Assembly: GCA_907163345.1 (NCBI GenBank)
Contig: CAJQUN010000003.1
Span: 28,225,879 to 28,289,878 of the forward strand
Length of the DNA: 64,000 bases
Origin: Haberlea rhodopensis
Taxonomy: Eukaryota; Streptophyta; Magnoliopsida; Lamiales; Gesneriaceae
Direction: 5' to 3'
The notes under the pieces were generated by a model, which worked only from the letters and a program-made list of their open reading frames with translations, was not told the DNA's origin and did no database searches. The translations under genes were made by a program, and so were the position numbers. Below are positions 12,179-24,546 of this stretch, piece after piece; positions within the stretch are counted from its first letter, which is position 1, and each line of letters starts with the position of its first letter.

Positions 12179-13936
12179 TCAACAAGGTTGGGTATCCACT
12201 ATGATATTTAGATTATAGGGTTTTAACCACATTCCCCTCGATAAACTATATATTTGATATCTAGGCAAATATTTCATGAGCGAATCCACAATATTTTCCT
12301 TTGACTTCACGTAGTCAATGGACATAATGCTATTTGAGATCAATTGTTTAATGGTATTGTGTCTATGACGTATATGTCTAGACTTACCATTATACATGCT
12401 ACTATGTGCCCTTCCTATAGCAGATTGGCTATCGCAATGTATTTTAATTGCATGCACAGGTTTTTCCCAACAATGATTTCTTCCAAAAAAAACTTCTAAG
12501 TCATTCAGCTTCTTCACCCGCTTTATCACAGGCTATGATTCTGATTTCATAGTGGATCTAGCAATAAAAGTTTGTTTGGAAGATTTCTATGACACAGCAG
12601 CCTCTCCAATGATGAACACATAACCACTTGTGGACTTAGAATCTTTTGTGTCCGATATCCAATTAGCAATGTTGTATCATTCTAACACAACATGATATCT
12701 TGTATAATGCAATCCATAACTTAAGGTGTACCTTAAATATTTAAGTACCCTTGTTAATGCCTTCCAATGGTCATCACTTGGATTGCTAGTAAACCTACTT
12801 AGTTTACCAACCACATATGCAATGTCAGGACATATGCAGTTCATGAGATACATTAGACTGTCAATTATCCTTGCGTATTCAATTGCATGACAGGGTCAAC
12901 ATTATTTTTAACTAAGTGTATTCACTGACGATGTGTCATTTGCGAGAAATTTCTCTAGCATTTTCTCAACATAATGAGATTGCGTCAACACTCATCCTTC
13001 AGATGTCTTGGAAATTTTAATTACAAGCATTACACTTACTTCACCCATGTCCTTCATTTCAAAATGTTTTGTCAACATTTTTTTTGTTGTATTGATGATT
13101 TCTAAATTGTTTCCAACTATGAGGATATCATCAACATACAAGCATACTATCACATATGTTTTAGGTGTTTTTTTTCTCATATATACACATTTATCACGCT
13201 CGTTAATTTTGAAATCATTAAAATATAATTTTGTCAAATTTTCCTTACCATTGTTTTGGCGCTTGCTTAAGCTCATACAATGACTTAACGAGTCTACACA
13301 CCTTCTTTTCTTGTCCAGGAACCACAAACCCTTCAGGTTGTTTCTTATATATTTCTTCCTCAAGTTCCCCATTGAGGAATACCGTCTTAACATCCTTTTG
13401 ATATATCTCTAAATTGTTAAGAGCAACGATATCTATTATCACTCTCATGGATGTTATTCTTGTGACTGGTGAATATGTGTCAAGTAATCAATACCTTCTT
13501 TTGTCTAAACCATTTCGCCACAAGTCTTGCCTTGTACGTATCAATTGAACCATCGGTTTTATATTTCTTTCAGAATCCAATTGCATTCTCATGATTTACT
13601 TCCTTCTGGAAGATCAACCAAATCCCACATATGGTTTTGCATTATGGATTCAATCTCGCCATTAATAGCCTCTTTCCACATAGGAGCATTAGGGCTAGAT
13701 AACGCGTCACTAACCGATCTTGGTTCATTTTCTAACACATGTGTCATGAAGTCAAGATCATAAGTCTTTGCCAATTTGGTCCTCTTGCTACGTCGTGCCT
13801 CTTCAATTTCTTTTGAGTCATTGTTAGCTACTTCAAACGTCATTTTCTTAGGACATATTTCCTTGTTTATTTTGTAAGGAAATATTTCTTCAAAAAATAC
13901 AACATTTCTTGCTTCCATGATTGTACCTTCATGCAC
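12179..13936 (-). pseudogene. Copia-1 reverse transcriptase and RNase H remnant
   Basis: Minus-strand fragments in several frames give a copia pol C-terminal half. Seen are the pre-RT linker (RRSKRTKLAKTYD, WKEAINGEIESI), RT motifs (KTVFLNGELEEEIY, LYELKQAPKQW, the catalytic YVDDILIVG) and, further downstream, the RNase H segment (IKIHCDSQSAIGRAHSS, then YVKSKENIVDSL). The reading frame is broken between almost every block, including a stretch around 12530-12990 where the RT C-terminus and RNase H start are only traceable by similarity to copia-2. It cannot make a working enzyme. Confidence 0.88.
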
Positions 13937-14186
13937 ATCACTTATTTCAGACTTCTGTACTAAGAACTGATATGCATTAATATTGTTAGCATAACCAGTA
14001 AATATACAATCTATTCTTTTAGGCCCAATTTTACGTGCTTTGGTTTTGGTACTACTACCTTAGCCAAGCACCCACACTTCTAAGTATTTCTAGGAAGGTT
14101 TGTACATTTTCATAACTCATAAGGAGTTTCATCCTTATTCTTATATGGTATTTTGTTTAGAATGTAGTTGACCGACATGATTGCTT

Positions 14187-14205
14187 CCCCCCCCCCCCCC
14201 CCCCC
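14187..14205. repeat. Poly-C run of 19
   Basis: Lies where the integrase coding strand should read TGG GGG GAA (Trp-Gly-Glu before AIMSVNY). It appears to be an expanded G/C homopolymer within the pseudogene and is a likely place for sequencing length error. Confidence 0.9.
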
Positions 14206-14296
14206 AACAAGTTTTGGGTAATCCAGAACTTATCAACATAGCCTTCATCATCTCTTTCAGAGTACAATTTTACGTTCGTCATACCATTTGATTGTG

Positions 14297-15011
14297 CCGA
14301 TGCGAAACAGCTCCTCACCCGAGGATCTGTTCTTTCAATGTTCATGCAAAGCTTTTGATCTTGTACTCTACGGAGGGGGATCAAAGCGTCGAGGCGCGAA
14401 GTCTTTAGGATCGGATGCAATTCCGAAAGTACGGAGACGGTAAACTAGGCTCCATGCACCTCAAAGCCCGGCTAGGTCTAAATGTTGATGACCTATCCTA
14501 TAATTAGGAAGCATCTGACTTGCTAGACCCACTGGTCTTGATCACATTCTATACGCACGCAATTTGTTTAGTAACAAGGTAACATATGGGTAGCTCCCCC
14601 GATATTCGTTCTCGCGTAAAGGCAGATGTAGTAGAGGTTGCAACCATTTGGTGTCCGGAAATCCCTCATTGATAGATATAAAGAGAACACAGCCATTGAA
14701 TCAACTGTGGGACCTACTGTATTCGTATCTGGAAACTCTGTTCTTTGAAATCCCACTATAGTAATGCCAATAAAAAGAGAAAATGAGAGACCAAAAGACA
14801 AAATTGTTTCAAGCACCGACAGAACAACTGTACCATCACAACCAACAAGGGATTTTTCTCGGAAAGGTCAAATCCGCTTGCATCATGGGAAAACTTAGAA
14901 TGCTTCAGCTTGGAAGAAATTGGCAGTTTACTGATGGACAAATCTGTTTGGAAACAGAGCTCTTTTATCGCGGAATTAGACCTGCACGCTAAGAGAAGAG
15001 AAGAGGAGAGA
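14297..15011. other. Captured organelle-like DNA (probable NUMT) inside copia-1
   Basis: Copia sequence stops after gattgtg at 14296 and resumes at tgaatatgggg at 15012. Comparison with copia-2 shows these two points are adjacent in an intact element. The ~715 bp between them has a higher GC content and no transposon motifs. On the plus strand at about 14930-14990 it encodes TDGQICLETELFYRGIRPA, which I recognise as mitochondrial atp1 (ATP synthase alpha subunit) rather than the plastid atpA version. The rest I could not assign; it may be other mitochondrial pieces. There is no target duplication and no terminal repeats, which fits capture during double-strand-break repair. Confidence 0.65.
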
Positions 15012-15828
15012 TGAATATGGGGCAGTGGTCTCAGAGCAAATCGTCAAACAGTGTTCCATATTCTCCACATCTATCACTTCGAACATTCTTTACCTTTTTG
15101 CTTAGTTGATTTTCAACTTCATTCTTGTAGTGTTTAAACACTTCCAATGCATCGTCTTTGCTACGTAGCAAATGGACATAACAATATCTTGTACAATCAT
15201 CTATGAAAGTAATGAAGTACTTTTCCCACCTCTAGTTTGCACAAACTTTAGATCACATGGATTCGTATGAATTAATTCAAGAGGAATTGTTCTTTAGATT
15301 GAAAGAATGGCGGTTTTGTAGCCTCTACACAAGTCTCACACTTAAGTTTTAAGCTAACATTCATTGAATGTAATAAGTTCAACTTTACTAATTTGTTACG
15401 TGAATTATAATTTACACGACCCATATGATCATGTCATAAATCATACGACTCAATCAAATAAGTTGAAACATTAACTTTATTACTTTCAAACCGACGGATA
15501 ATCGTTACTACATTCATTTTGGAAAAGGTTTTTCTCCATATAGCATTTTCCTACAAAGACTCCATTTTGGAAAATACAATTTTTTCAGATTCTAAAACTA
15601 GTCTAAACAACACCTTGACTAGAGCCGATCAGGATATCAGGTTCTTTCGGATGTCAGGAACATGCAGAATGTCGATGAGAGTCAATTCCTTTCCCAAAGT
15701 TATATTTAGAACCACCTTCTCCAATCCAATGACTGGAGATGTTGTCGAATTTCCCATGTAGAGTTGGCGACCACTTATTGGCATGTATGTGGAGAACATG
15801 ACTTTGTCCGAACACACATGTCGGGTAG

Positions 15829-18374
15829 TGTAAGGACCCCTTATACTTAACCCTTGATTAGTGTATTAATCATTATGTGTGGCACATGCTTTCCATAAAA
15901 TCATTCGGGAAACTCAGATGATACTTTACCATTGAATGGTAATTACAAAGTTTTCTTTAACATACTATGTTATAAGTTCATCATCCCAACAACAAGAGAC
16001 TCATAGAGTTCGCCCATTACACCACTCTTTGCATTGTGGACTTTTATAAAAATTTAGGCAGAGTCTCCCCATAAATAGAGCTATCCCGAAATAAAAGTAC
16101 AACACATAACATAATTCCCGGCCAGGGAAAACGTAATACTCATCAGAATACAGCAATATCAAGTAAATTCCCAGCCAGGGAAAACACCACACATATGGCA
16201 ACAAAAGTGGGTTTCAACACCCACATACACTAATGACTCTCATAACCTTTAGCAATTCTACCTCTAATTGCATGCAACATAGAATGAAAGAGAGAAAGGC
16301 TCATGCCTTTATATACAACCCATGTACAAGTATAATCGTCGTGCTCACATGCGAGCATCATAATTATGTGTATAACCATCATGGGTATATATATATAGGT
16401 ACTCTATACGATACCGTGCTCCATCAAGCCCTGGTACCACGATCCTGGGAGTACATCCAATCAACAGCTCGAGCTCATCTCCAAAGCCATCGATGTACCT
16501 GTTCACCTGTCCCAACAGAGACAGCCCCCAACGGGGTGAGCATACCAATTCCACAATTTCATAATCATAATGACATAATACATAATTTACGAAAATGTAA
16601 ATTTTGTGGAACATATGTGACACTTCCTGGATGGTATCATCCTCATCCTAGCGTACTCCTGTAATAACCCTGTTCTCAAAACAGATAAATCATCAAATCC
16701 TGAATATGCAGTTAATCATCATATTGGTTAACCCTAACTAGTTTCGAATTAACAACATTTCATAACATCTTTCTTTATCTAGCAATTATCGTAATTCTAG
16801 ATATCATTATGAGATTCCCTTAACTTCCGATACTAGTTAATCACTTCTCTGATTAACTACGCCTCTGTTCCTATTCATTACCAATAGGGAATAAAATACA
16901 GATATCCTAGATATCTAATCAATACCACATTTTCATTTCTTACTTCAAAGTAGCGTCATACTACTGGTGTTCGCTCCGTAGCGACCACACCCATCATTTG
17001 CTCGCTTCATAGCGGCACCAAGCATTTCACCATGTGATTCAACATAACGTAACCAAGTCACGGTGCCATCATAGTAAAGCATTTCATGTATTTTAAATCA
17101 TGCATCATACTTGTAAAACATCATTTAAGCTATGCTCGTACGCTAAACGTACCTTAAATCCTCGAAGTCCGAGCCAAACCTTGCTCGAGTTCCATGTCCC
17201 GAGGAATGATGTGCTAACACGATAAATAATTCACAATTATTTACGAACATGCAACCCATGCTCAAGCACACCCATAACCCTCAAAATATTGTCAACACAC
17301 GACAATTAACCTTTAAAAAGACCCGGGGCAGGGTACATGCAGGGAGGGAACAAATGAGACTATCGAAAATTGTTCAAGAACACCCTACAAATTTTCGAAC
17401 CCTTATCTCACAAATCGAACCCAATTAAACACCATAAATCATCTAAAAAAGTGAATTAAACCATCAATAGCAAGAATCATCATCCTTGCCAAAAACCCCC
17501 AAATTTTCGAACTCAAGCCCTTAAATTCGAACCCAATAAGCATCAATAATATATCTAAAACATGTAATAATCAATTACTAACAAGAATCATCACTCCTTG
17601 TCAAAAGCCCCAATTTTTTCGAACCCTAACTCATGAAATCGAGCTGAAATTCGAACTAAATGCAACAATTATTTCGAACCACAAAAGTCTGAAATCATCG
17701 ACTCAAAATCAGCTTAAAAACGCCCCAAAAACATTAGAATAATTGTGCCAAAATCATACCAAAATCGAGCCCCAAAAATCGGATGAATTCCAGTTTTCGA
17801 ACCCTACGCTTTTCTGGCAAATCCGAACCCGATTCTCGACGAAACTTCGAATTGTTGGTATGTATAGGAGCGCCTGGAAGAGACGATTCCAACGGCGGGT
17901 GGCACGCGCCGAACGGCGGCGGGCGAACGACTTTTACGCGCGGGGGTCAAAGGGGATCGAGAAATGCGCGGGCGGGAAGAGAGAGAGGAGGTGGGGAAAA
18001 ATGGTTCCGATAATTAAAATCTCGGGTTCAACTGGTATTTATAGCAAAAAATACCCCGAAATACTAATATCCCCACAAATACATCATGATTCATTAAAAA
18101 TCATCTGTTTTCAAAAACTCTCTCTCTAACTCAAAAACCCCCTACCGGTGCCCACACCAAGCACCCGAGATTCCGAGTCATACTAAAAACCCAACTCACA
18201 GGTTTTCACCGAAATGAGATTACGATCTCAACCTCGGGATCCAACGATCCCAACTACTCAAATAAACGAGCCCAGAAGGCCCAACATCGCGATTAAACTT
18301 CAAATCGCCACGTAAAACAACTTTAGGAATTTTTAACACTACGGGATTAACATCTATGATCCCTGGTCATCACA
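15829..18374 (-). repeat. LARD 3' LTR (left)
   Basis: Begins tgtaaggaccc and ends gtcatcaca. A TATA-like motif (gctataaatacc on the minus strand) lies near 18035-18047. A GC-rich block around 17860-17995 gives open frames that look like basic proteins, but the same block recurs in the other LTR with an 11-bp insertion, so it is not treated as coding. Confidence 0.93.
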
Positions 18375-19620
18375 ATATCCCCCACTAAAAGAATTTCGTC
18401 CTCGAAATTAGCACCGGTGTATCACATAACACCCAGGCTACAACAACATGAAGCCATAACTTCGATTCTTGGCCATATCAGAATCGTATTAATAAACGCG
18501 AGGATACTTACCTCTCATCAAACTCTGAAACAGAGCGACATACCAAAACCAACATATCACCCAAGAGGCAAAACGTACCTCAATGCGGGTCATCCTAAAA
18601 GTCAGCCTTTCATGACTGCAAAACAACCAATACTTACGGCTGTAGGTCGGACAGTCATCCTTAGTTCTAATACAACTAGTATGAACGCATCCTAAATGAC
18701 ACCTCAACCGTGAGGACGTTGACCTCGTGTCAAACTCTGGAGTGGAATAGACTTCCAAATCCATCATAACGTCAAAGAGCGTCAGCACAACTCAACGCTA
18801 ATAATCCAAAAGCAGTTAGTCAACTGAAACTGCAAGGATTCGAATCGCTCCCGATTCCATCGTAGATATCATCCATTGACATCTCTTATCATGACTCACG
18901 ATGTCTAACATACATCGTTACAAGGGAAACATCAGTACACCACGGTGTACACATACCAAACCTGGTTTCCACTTCCAAACCTCCTCTATCGAAGGAGCAG
19001 TCGCATCATTGCAACTCAAGTTGGGCAACTCACGGCCATAGATTCACACGAAAGATATCTCATAAGATGTCCACCTCCGGATATCCCAAGAACCACATCC
19101 TGGTCATAAAGAAACAATCGAGACTCCTCAGAGTTTCAAATTTGAAAGGACATGCAATAAACCCATTGCATCCCAAATACATGGATTCCCAGATCGAATC
19201 AACGACGACTTGATGACTCTCTTGTTGGTACTTCAACATCATGAGCTGTCCCAGACAAGTCTCACCAAGATTTAAACATAAACATATACACGTTTCACTG
19301 AGGCATGCACAACCTCAACCTCGATGACATGGTGACTACTAGAGTCCACCACAATCCACATCGTATCGCCTTACGATTTGCCACACTTGGTTCCTACGAG
19401 CAGTATAACGGCTCTAACAAGCCCCTCTTGGTGCTGCACACACACGGCAGACAAACTAGTCGCTGCCTCTCTAGGTTCACCTCAAACCTACCAATAAGAT
19501 GGACGTTCCCGCACGGCATACATAATGTGGGAAGAAAATCAATAGAGTAGTGGGTCTTTACCCAACATTCCTCTAATGCCTATACACCCTGGACACTCCA
19601 ATGTCCCTGTTTCATACCAT
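18375..19620 (-). other. Non-coding interior of the LARD-like element
   Basis: This is unique sequence with no domain I can recognise on either strand. Open frames here are short and without motifs. It may be a heavily decayed remnant of a chromovirus body, but I cannot show that. Confidence 0.6.
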
Positions 19621-19639
19621 GCATATAGTCATTAATTCT

Positions 19640-20095
19640 TGACATGAATGATTAAAATCATCATCTTATAATTATCACCATCTTATAACATCTTCATCAT
19701 ATGAGCATCATCATTTCATAAATATCATCATCTTATAACATCATCATCACATAAGCATCGTCATCTTATAGCATCATCATCTTATACATCATCATCATAT
19801 AAGCATCATCATCTTATAGCATCATCATCTTATACATCATCATCATATAAGCATCATCATCTTATACATCATCATCATATAAGCATCATCATCTTATAGC
19901 ATCGTCATCTTATACATCATCATCTTATAGCATCATCATCTTATACATCATCATCATATAAGCATCATCATCTTATACATCATCATCATATAAGCATCAT
20001 CATCTTATACATCATCATCATATAAGCATCATCATCTTATAGCATCATCATCTTATACATCATCATCTTATAGCATCATCATCTTATAGCTATAA
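19640..20095. repeat. ATC-rich tandem repeats (catcatcatcttatagcat type)
   Basis: Irregular tandem array built from the words catcatcatctta, tagcat, tacatcatcatcatataagc. Unit length varies between about 16 and 40 bp. It lies in the interior of the LARD-like element. Confidence 0.92.
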
Positions 20096-20179
20096 CAGTA
20101 AATGTACGAAATCATAGTTGAGTAAGCTTGCTGGTTATCATTAACTTCTTTTCATTTTCCCTGGTTCATATTCATGCAC

Positions 20180-20460
20180 ATGGGCATCTTACCCTGTGGC
20201 ATCTTATCACATAATAACATCGTATGGCCTCTTACCGTATGGGCATCTTACCCCGTGGCGTCTTACCACATAATAACATTGTATGGCCTCTTACCATATG
20301 GGCATCTTACCCCGTGGCGTCTTACCACATAATAACATTGTATGGCCTCTTACCATATGGGCATCTTACCCCGTGGCGTCTTACCACATAATAACATCGT
20401 ATGGCCTCTTACCATATGGGCATCTTACCCCGTCATATGGCATCTTACCATAACACAATC
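20180..20460. repeat. 59-bp tandem repeat
   Basis: Units starting gtatggcctcttacc and containing gggcatcttaccccgtggcg recur every 59 bp (for example starts at 20281 and 20340). There are about four to five copies. Confidence 0.93.
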
Positions 20461-20700
20461 ATCGTGTGGCATCTTACCACATGGGCATCTTACCCAATCA
20501 TATGGCGTCTTACCATATCATAAACATTGTGTGGCATCTTACCACATGGGTATCTCACCCAATCATATGGCGTCTTACCATATCATAAACATTGTGTGGC
20601 ATCTTACCACATGGGCATCTCACCCAATCATATGGCGTCTTACCATATCATAAACATTGTGTGGCATCTTACCACATGGGCACCTTACCCAATCTCATAT
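20461..20700. repeat. 65-bp tandem repeat
   Basis: Units starting gtgtggcatcttaccac recur every 65 bp (starts at 20529, 20594, 20659). It is clearly related to the 59-bp family through the shared ggcatcttacc and gggcatct words, so one family probably derived from the other. Confidence 0.93.
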
Positions 20701-20754
20701 ACGTCATCATAAACATCGTCATAATCATCATCATCGTAAACATCATCGTAAACA

Positions 20755-21500
20755 TCATATCATCTTTACTCATCATAAACATCGTCATCATAACTTACTT
20801 ATCATAATCATCATCATAAACATCATATCATCTTTACTTATCATAAACATCATCATCATAACTTACTTATCATAATCATCATCATAAACATCATATCATC
20901 TTTACTTATCATAAACATCATCATCTTAACTTACTTATCATAATCATCATCATAAACATCATATCATCTTTACTCATCATAAACATCATCATCTTAACTT
21001 ACTTATCATAATCATCATCATAAACATCATATCATCTTTACTTATCATAAACATCATCATCATAACTTACTTATCATAATCATCATCATAAACATCATAT
21101 CATCTTTACTTATCATAAACATCATCATCTTAACTTACTTATCATAATCATCATCATAAACATCATATCATCTTTACTTATCATAAACATCATCATCATA
21201 ACTTACTTATCATAATCATCATCATAAACATCATATCATCTTTACTTATCATAAACATCATCATCATAACTTACTTATCATAATCATCATCATAAACATC
21301 ATATCATCTTTACTTATCATAAACATCATCATCTTAACTTACTTATCATAATCATCATCATAAACATCATATCATCTTTACTTATCATAAACATCATCAT
21401 CATAACTTACTTATCATAATCATCATCATAAACATCATATCATCTTTACTTATCATAAACATCATCATCTTAACTTACTTATCATAATCATCATCATCGT
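20755..21500. repeat. 68-bp tandem repeat, about eleven copies
   Basis: Units containing taacttacttatcataatc and catatcatctttact recur at exactly 68 bp (20791, 20859, 20927 and on). They differ mainly by cataac versus cttaac at one junction, and the two variants alternate irregularly along the array. Confidence 0.95.
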
Positions 21501-21990
21501 AACATCATCGTAAACATCATCACCATAAACACTTATGCAATCAATGCAAAGTCATAGTTTAAGAATATGTTACCGTTTGATGCCCGTACGTTTCTTACGC
21601 ACCTTCCTTGCTTGAACATTACATGAACAAACGCATTAGTATACTCAATAATAATTGAGACCATACCGAAGTATTCCACTGTCGGTTGTCTACCCAGTCT
21701 GTCATCAGACAATACATCATATCTTTCTTTTCCCTGATTTTCTTCCAAAATCAGGTTCCTTGGCACGTACCATATAGAGTGTTAGACATCGCTATTAATG
21801 CCATCCTATCGTGTTCCACACGATTCCTGCAACCACAATGGTTAGCAATACCGCTTTTCATATCATATAAGCACATAAACAATTAGTCATGTCGTATAAC
21901 ATTAATGCCATCATGCATAAATATGTGCTATCAATAACTTCCTAGGCCCTCAACAGCCCCAATGAGCAACCACTGCTCTGATACCACTAA

Positions 21991-24541
21991 TGTAAGGACC
22001 CCTTATACTTAACCCTTGATTAGTGTATTAATCATTATGTGTGGCACATGCTTTCCATAAAATCATTCGGGAAACTCAGATGATACTTTACCAATGAATG
22101 GTAATTACAAAGTTTTCTTTAACATACTATGTTATAAGTTCATCATCCCAACAACAAGAGACTCATAGAGTTCGCCCATTACACCACTCTTTGCATTGTG
22201 GACTTTTATAAAAATTTGGGCAGAGTCTCCCCATAAATAGAGCTATCCCGAAATAAAAGTACAACACATAACATAATTCCCGGCCAAACGTAATACTCAT
22301 CAGAATACAGCAATATCAAGTAAATTCCCAGCCAGGGAAAACACCACACATATGGCAACAAAAGTGGGTTTCAACACCCACATACACTAATGACTCTCAT
22401 AACCTTTAGCAATTCTACCTCTAATTGCATGCAACATAGAATGAAAGAGAGAAAGGCTCATGCCTTTATATACAACCCATGTACAAGTATAATCGTGCTC
22501 ACATGCGAGCATCATAATTATGTGTATAACCATCATGGGTATATATATATATATAGGTACTCTATACGATACCGTGCTCCATCAAGCCCTGGTACCACGA
22601 TCCTGGGAGTACATCCAATCAACAGCTCGAGCTCATCTCCAAAGCCATCGATGTACCTGTTCACCTGTCCCAACAGAGACAGCCCCCAACGGGGTGAGCA
22701 TACCAATTCCACAATTTCATAATCATAATGACATAATACATAATTTACGAAAATGTAAATTTTGTGGAACATATGTGACACTTCCTGGATGGTATCATCC
22801 TCATCCTAGCGTACTCCTGTAATAACCCTGTTCTCAAAACAGATAAATCATCAAATCCTGAATATGCAGTTAATCATCATATTGGTTAACCCTAACCAGT
22901 TTCGAATTAACAACATTTCATAACATCTTTCTTTATCTAGCAATTATCGTAATTCTAGATATCATTATGAGATTCCCTTAACTTCCGATACTAGTTAATC
23001 ACTTCTCTGATTAACTACGTCTCTGTTCCTATTCATTACCAATAGGGAATAAAATACAGATATCCTAGATATCTAATCAATACCACATTTTCATTTCTTA
23101 CTTCAAAGTAGCGTCATACTACTGGTGTTCGCTCCGTAGCGACCACACCCATCATTTGCTCGCTTCATAGCGGCACCAAGCATTTCACCATGTGATTCAA
23201 CATAACGTAACCAAGTCACGGTGCCATCATAGTAAAGCATTTCATGTATTTTAAATCATGCATCATACTTGTAAAACATCATTTAAGCTATGCTCGTACG
23301 CTAAACGTACCTTAAATCCTCGAAGTCCGAGCCAAACCTTGCTCGAGTTCCATGTCCCGAGGAATGATGTGCTAACACGATAAATAATTCACAATTATTT
23401 ACGAACATGCAACCCATGCTCAAGCACACCCATAACCCTCAAAATATTGTCAACACACGACAATTAACATTTAAAAAGACCCGGGGCAGGGTACATGCAG
23501 GGAGGGAACAAATGAGACTATCGAAAATTGTTCAAGAACACCCTACAAATTTTCGAACCCTTATCTCACAAATCGAACCCAATTAAACACCATAAATCAT
23601 CTAAAAAAGTGAATTAAACCATCAATAGCAAGAATCATCATCCTTGCCAAAAACCCCCAAATTTTCGAACTCAAGCCCTTAAATTCGAACCCAATAAGCA
23701 TCAATAATACATCTAAAACATGTAATAATCAATTACTAACAAGAATCATCACTCCTTGTCAAAAGCCCCAATTTTTTCGAACCCTAACTCATGAAATCGA
23801 GCTGAAATTCGAACTAAATGCAACAATTATTTCGAACCACAAAAGTCTGAAATCGTCGACTCAAAATCAGCTTAAAAACGCCCCAAAAACATTAGAATAA
23901 TCGTGCCAAAATCATACCAAAATCGAGCCCCAAAAATCGGATGAATTCCAGTTTTCGAACCCTACGCTTTTCTGGCAAATCCGAACCCGATTCTCGACGA
24001 AACTTCGAATTGTTGGTATGTATAGGAGCGCCTGGAAGAGACGATTCCAACGGCGGGTGGCACGCGCCGAACGGCGGCCGAACGGCGGCGGGCGAACGAC
24101 TTTTACGCGCGGGGGTCAAAGGGGATCGAGAAATGCGCGGGCGGGAAGAGAGAGAGGAGGTGGGGAAAAATGGTTCCGATAATTAAAATCTCGGGTTCAA
24201 CTGGTATTTATAGCAAAAATACCCCGAAATACTAATATCCCCACAAATACATCATGATTCATTAAAAATCATCTGTTTTCAAAAACTCTCTCTCTAACTC
24301 AAAAACCCCCTACCGGTGCCCACACCAAGCACCCGAGATTCCGAGTCATACTAAAAACCCAACTCACAGGTTTTTACCGAAATGAGATTACGATCTCAAC
24401 CTCGGGATCCAACGATCCCAACTACTCAAATAAACGAGCCCAGAAGGCCCAACATCGCGATTAAACTTCAAATCGCCACGTAAACAACTTTAGGGATTTT
24501 TAACACTACGGGATTAACATCTATGATCCCTGGTCATCACA
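21991..24541 (-). repeat. LARD 5' LTR (right)
   Basis: Near-identical partner of the left LTR. Visible differences include loss of gggaaa near 22287, loss of one cgt unit near 22495 and an extra ggccgaacggc-type unit near 24075. Confidence 0.93.
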
Positions 24542-24546
24542 GGTAG

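Larger units (their letters stand above)
13937..15828 (-). pseudogene. Copia-1 integrase and partial protease remnant
   Basis: On the minus strand the order is: protease tail with GNSTTSPVIG and DILHVPDIRKNLIS (15629-15817), the decayed integrase GAG-pre domain, the integrase core with KNVRSDR-like sequence near 15060-15100, then, beyond an inserted foreign block at 14297-15011, the remaining integrase (QSNG at about 14290, then GEAIMSVNYILNKIPYKN near 14110-14180). A run of 19 C at 14187-14205 has shifted the frame. The protease N-terminus is at 24547-24660, on the far side of the LARD-like insertion. Confidence 0.8.
15829..24541 (-). mobile_element. LARD-like non-autonomous LTR retrotransposon nested in copia-1
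   Basis: Two very similar long LTRs (15829-18374 and 21991-24541) enclose a 3.6-kb interior. The interior next to the right LTR has gctctgatacca (21975-21986), the complement of the tRNA-iMet primer site, and next to the left LTR has atatcccccac, the complement of a polypurine tract, so the element reads on the minus strand. The target duplication ggtag is at 15824-15828 and 24542-24546. I find no gag, protease, RT or integrase in the interior; nearly half of it is tandem repeat. Large LTRs with a non-coding interior fit a LARD, mobilised by a chromovirus in trans. The LTRs differ by few substitutions and small indels, so the insertion is fairly recent. Confidence 0.93.

Noticed and set aside
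16233..16664. 143-codon frame in the left LARD LTR
   Set aside because: The copy in the right LTR is frameshifted by a small indel and splits in two; it is LTR sequence without coding features.
17743..18129. 128-codon frame with an arginine-rich middle in the LARD LTR (and its counterpart at 23941-24186)
   Set aside because: It lies within both LTRs, the two copies differ by indels that shift the frame, and it has no known domain.
20342..20875. Open frames of 60-100 codons made of repeated ASYHMGILP-like peptides
   Set aside because: They are readings of the 59-, 65- and 68-bp tandem repeats in the LARD-like element, occur in all frames and have no start context or independent motif.
19640..21500. 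Regular repeats that could suggest a CRISPR array
   Set aside because: There are no unique spacers between constant repeats, no cas genes, and the DNA is plant nuclear; these are ordinary tandem repeats.
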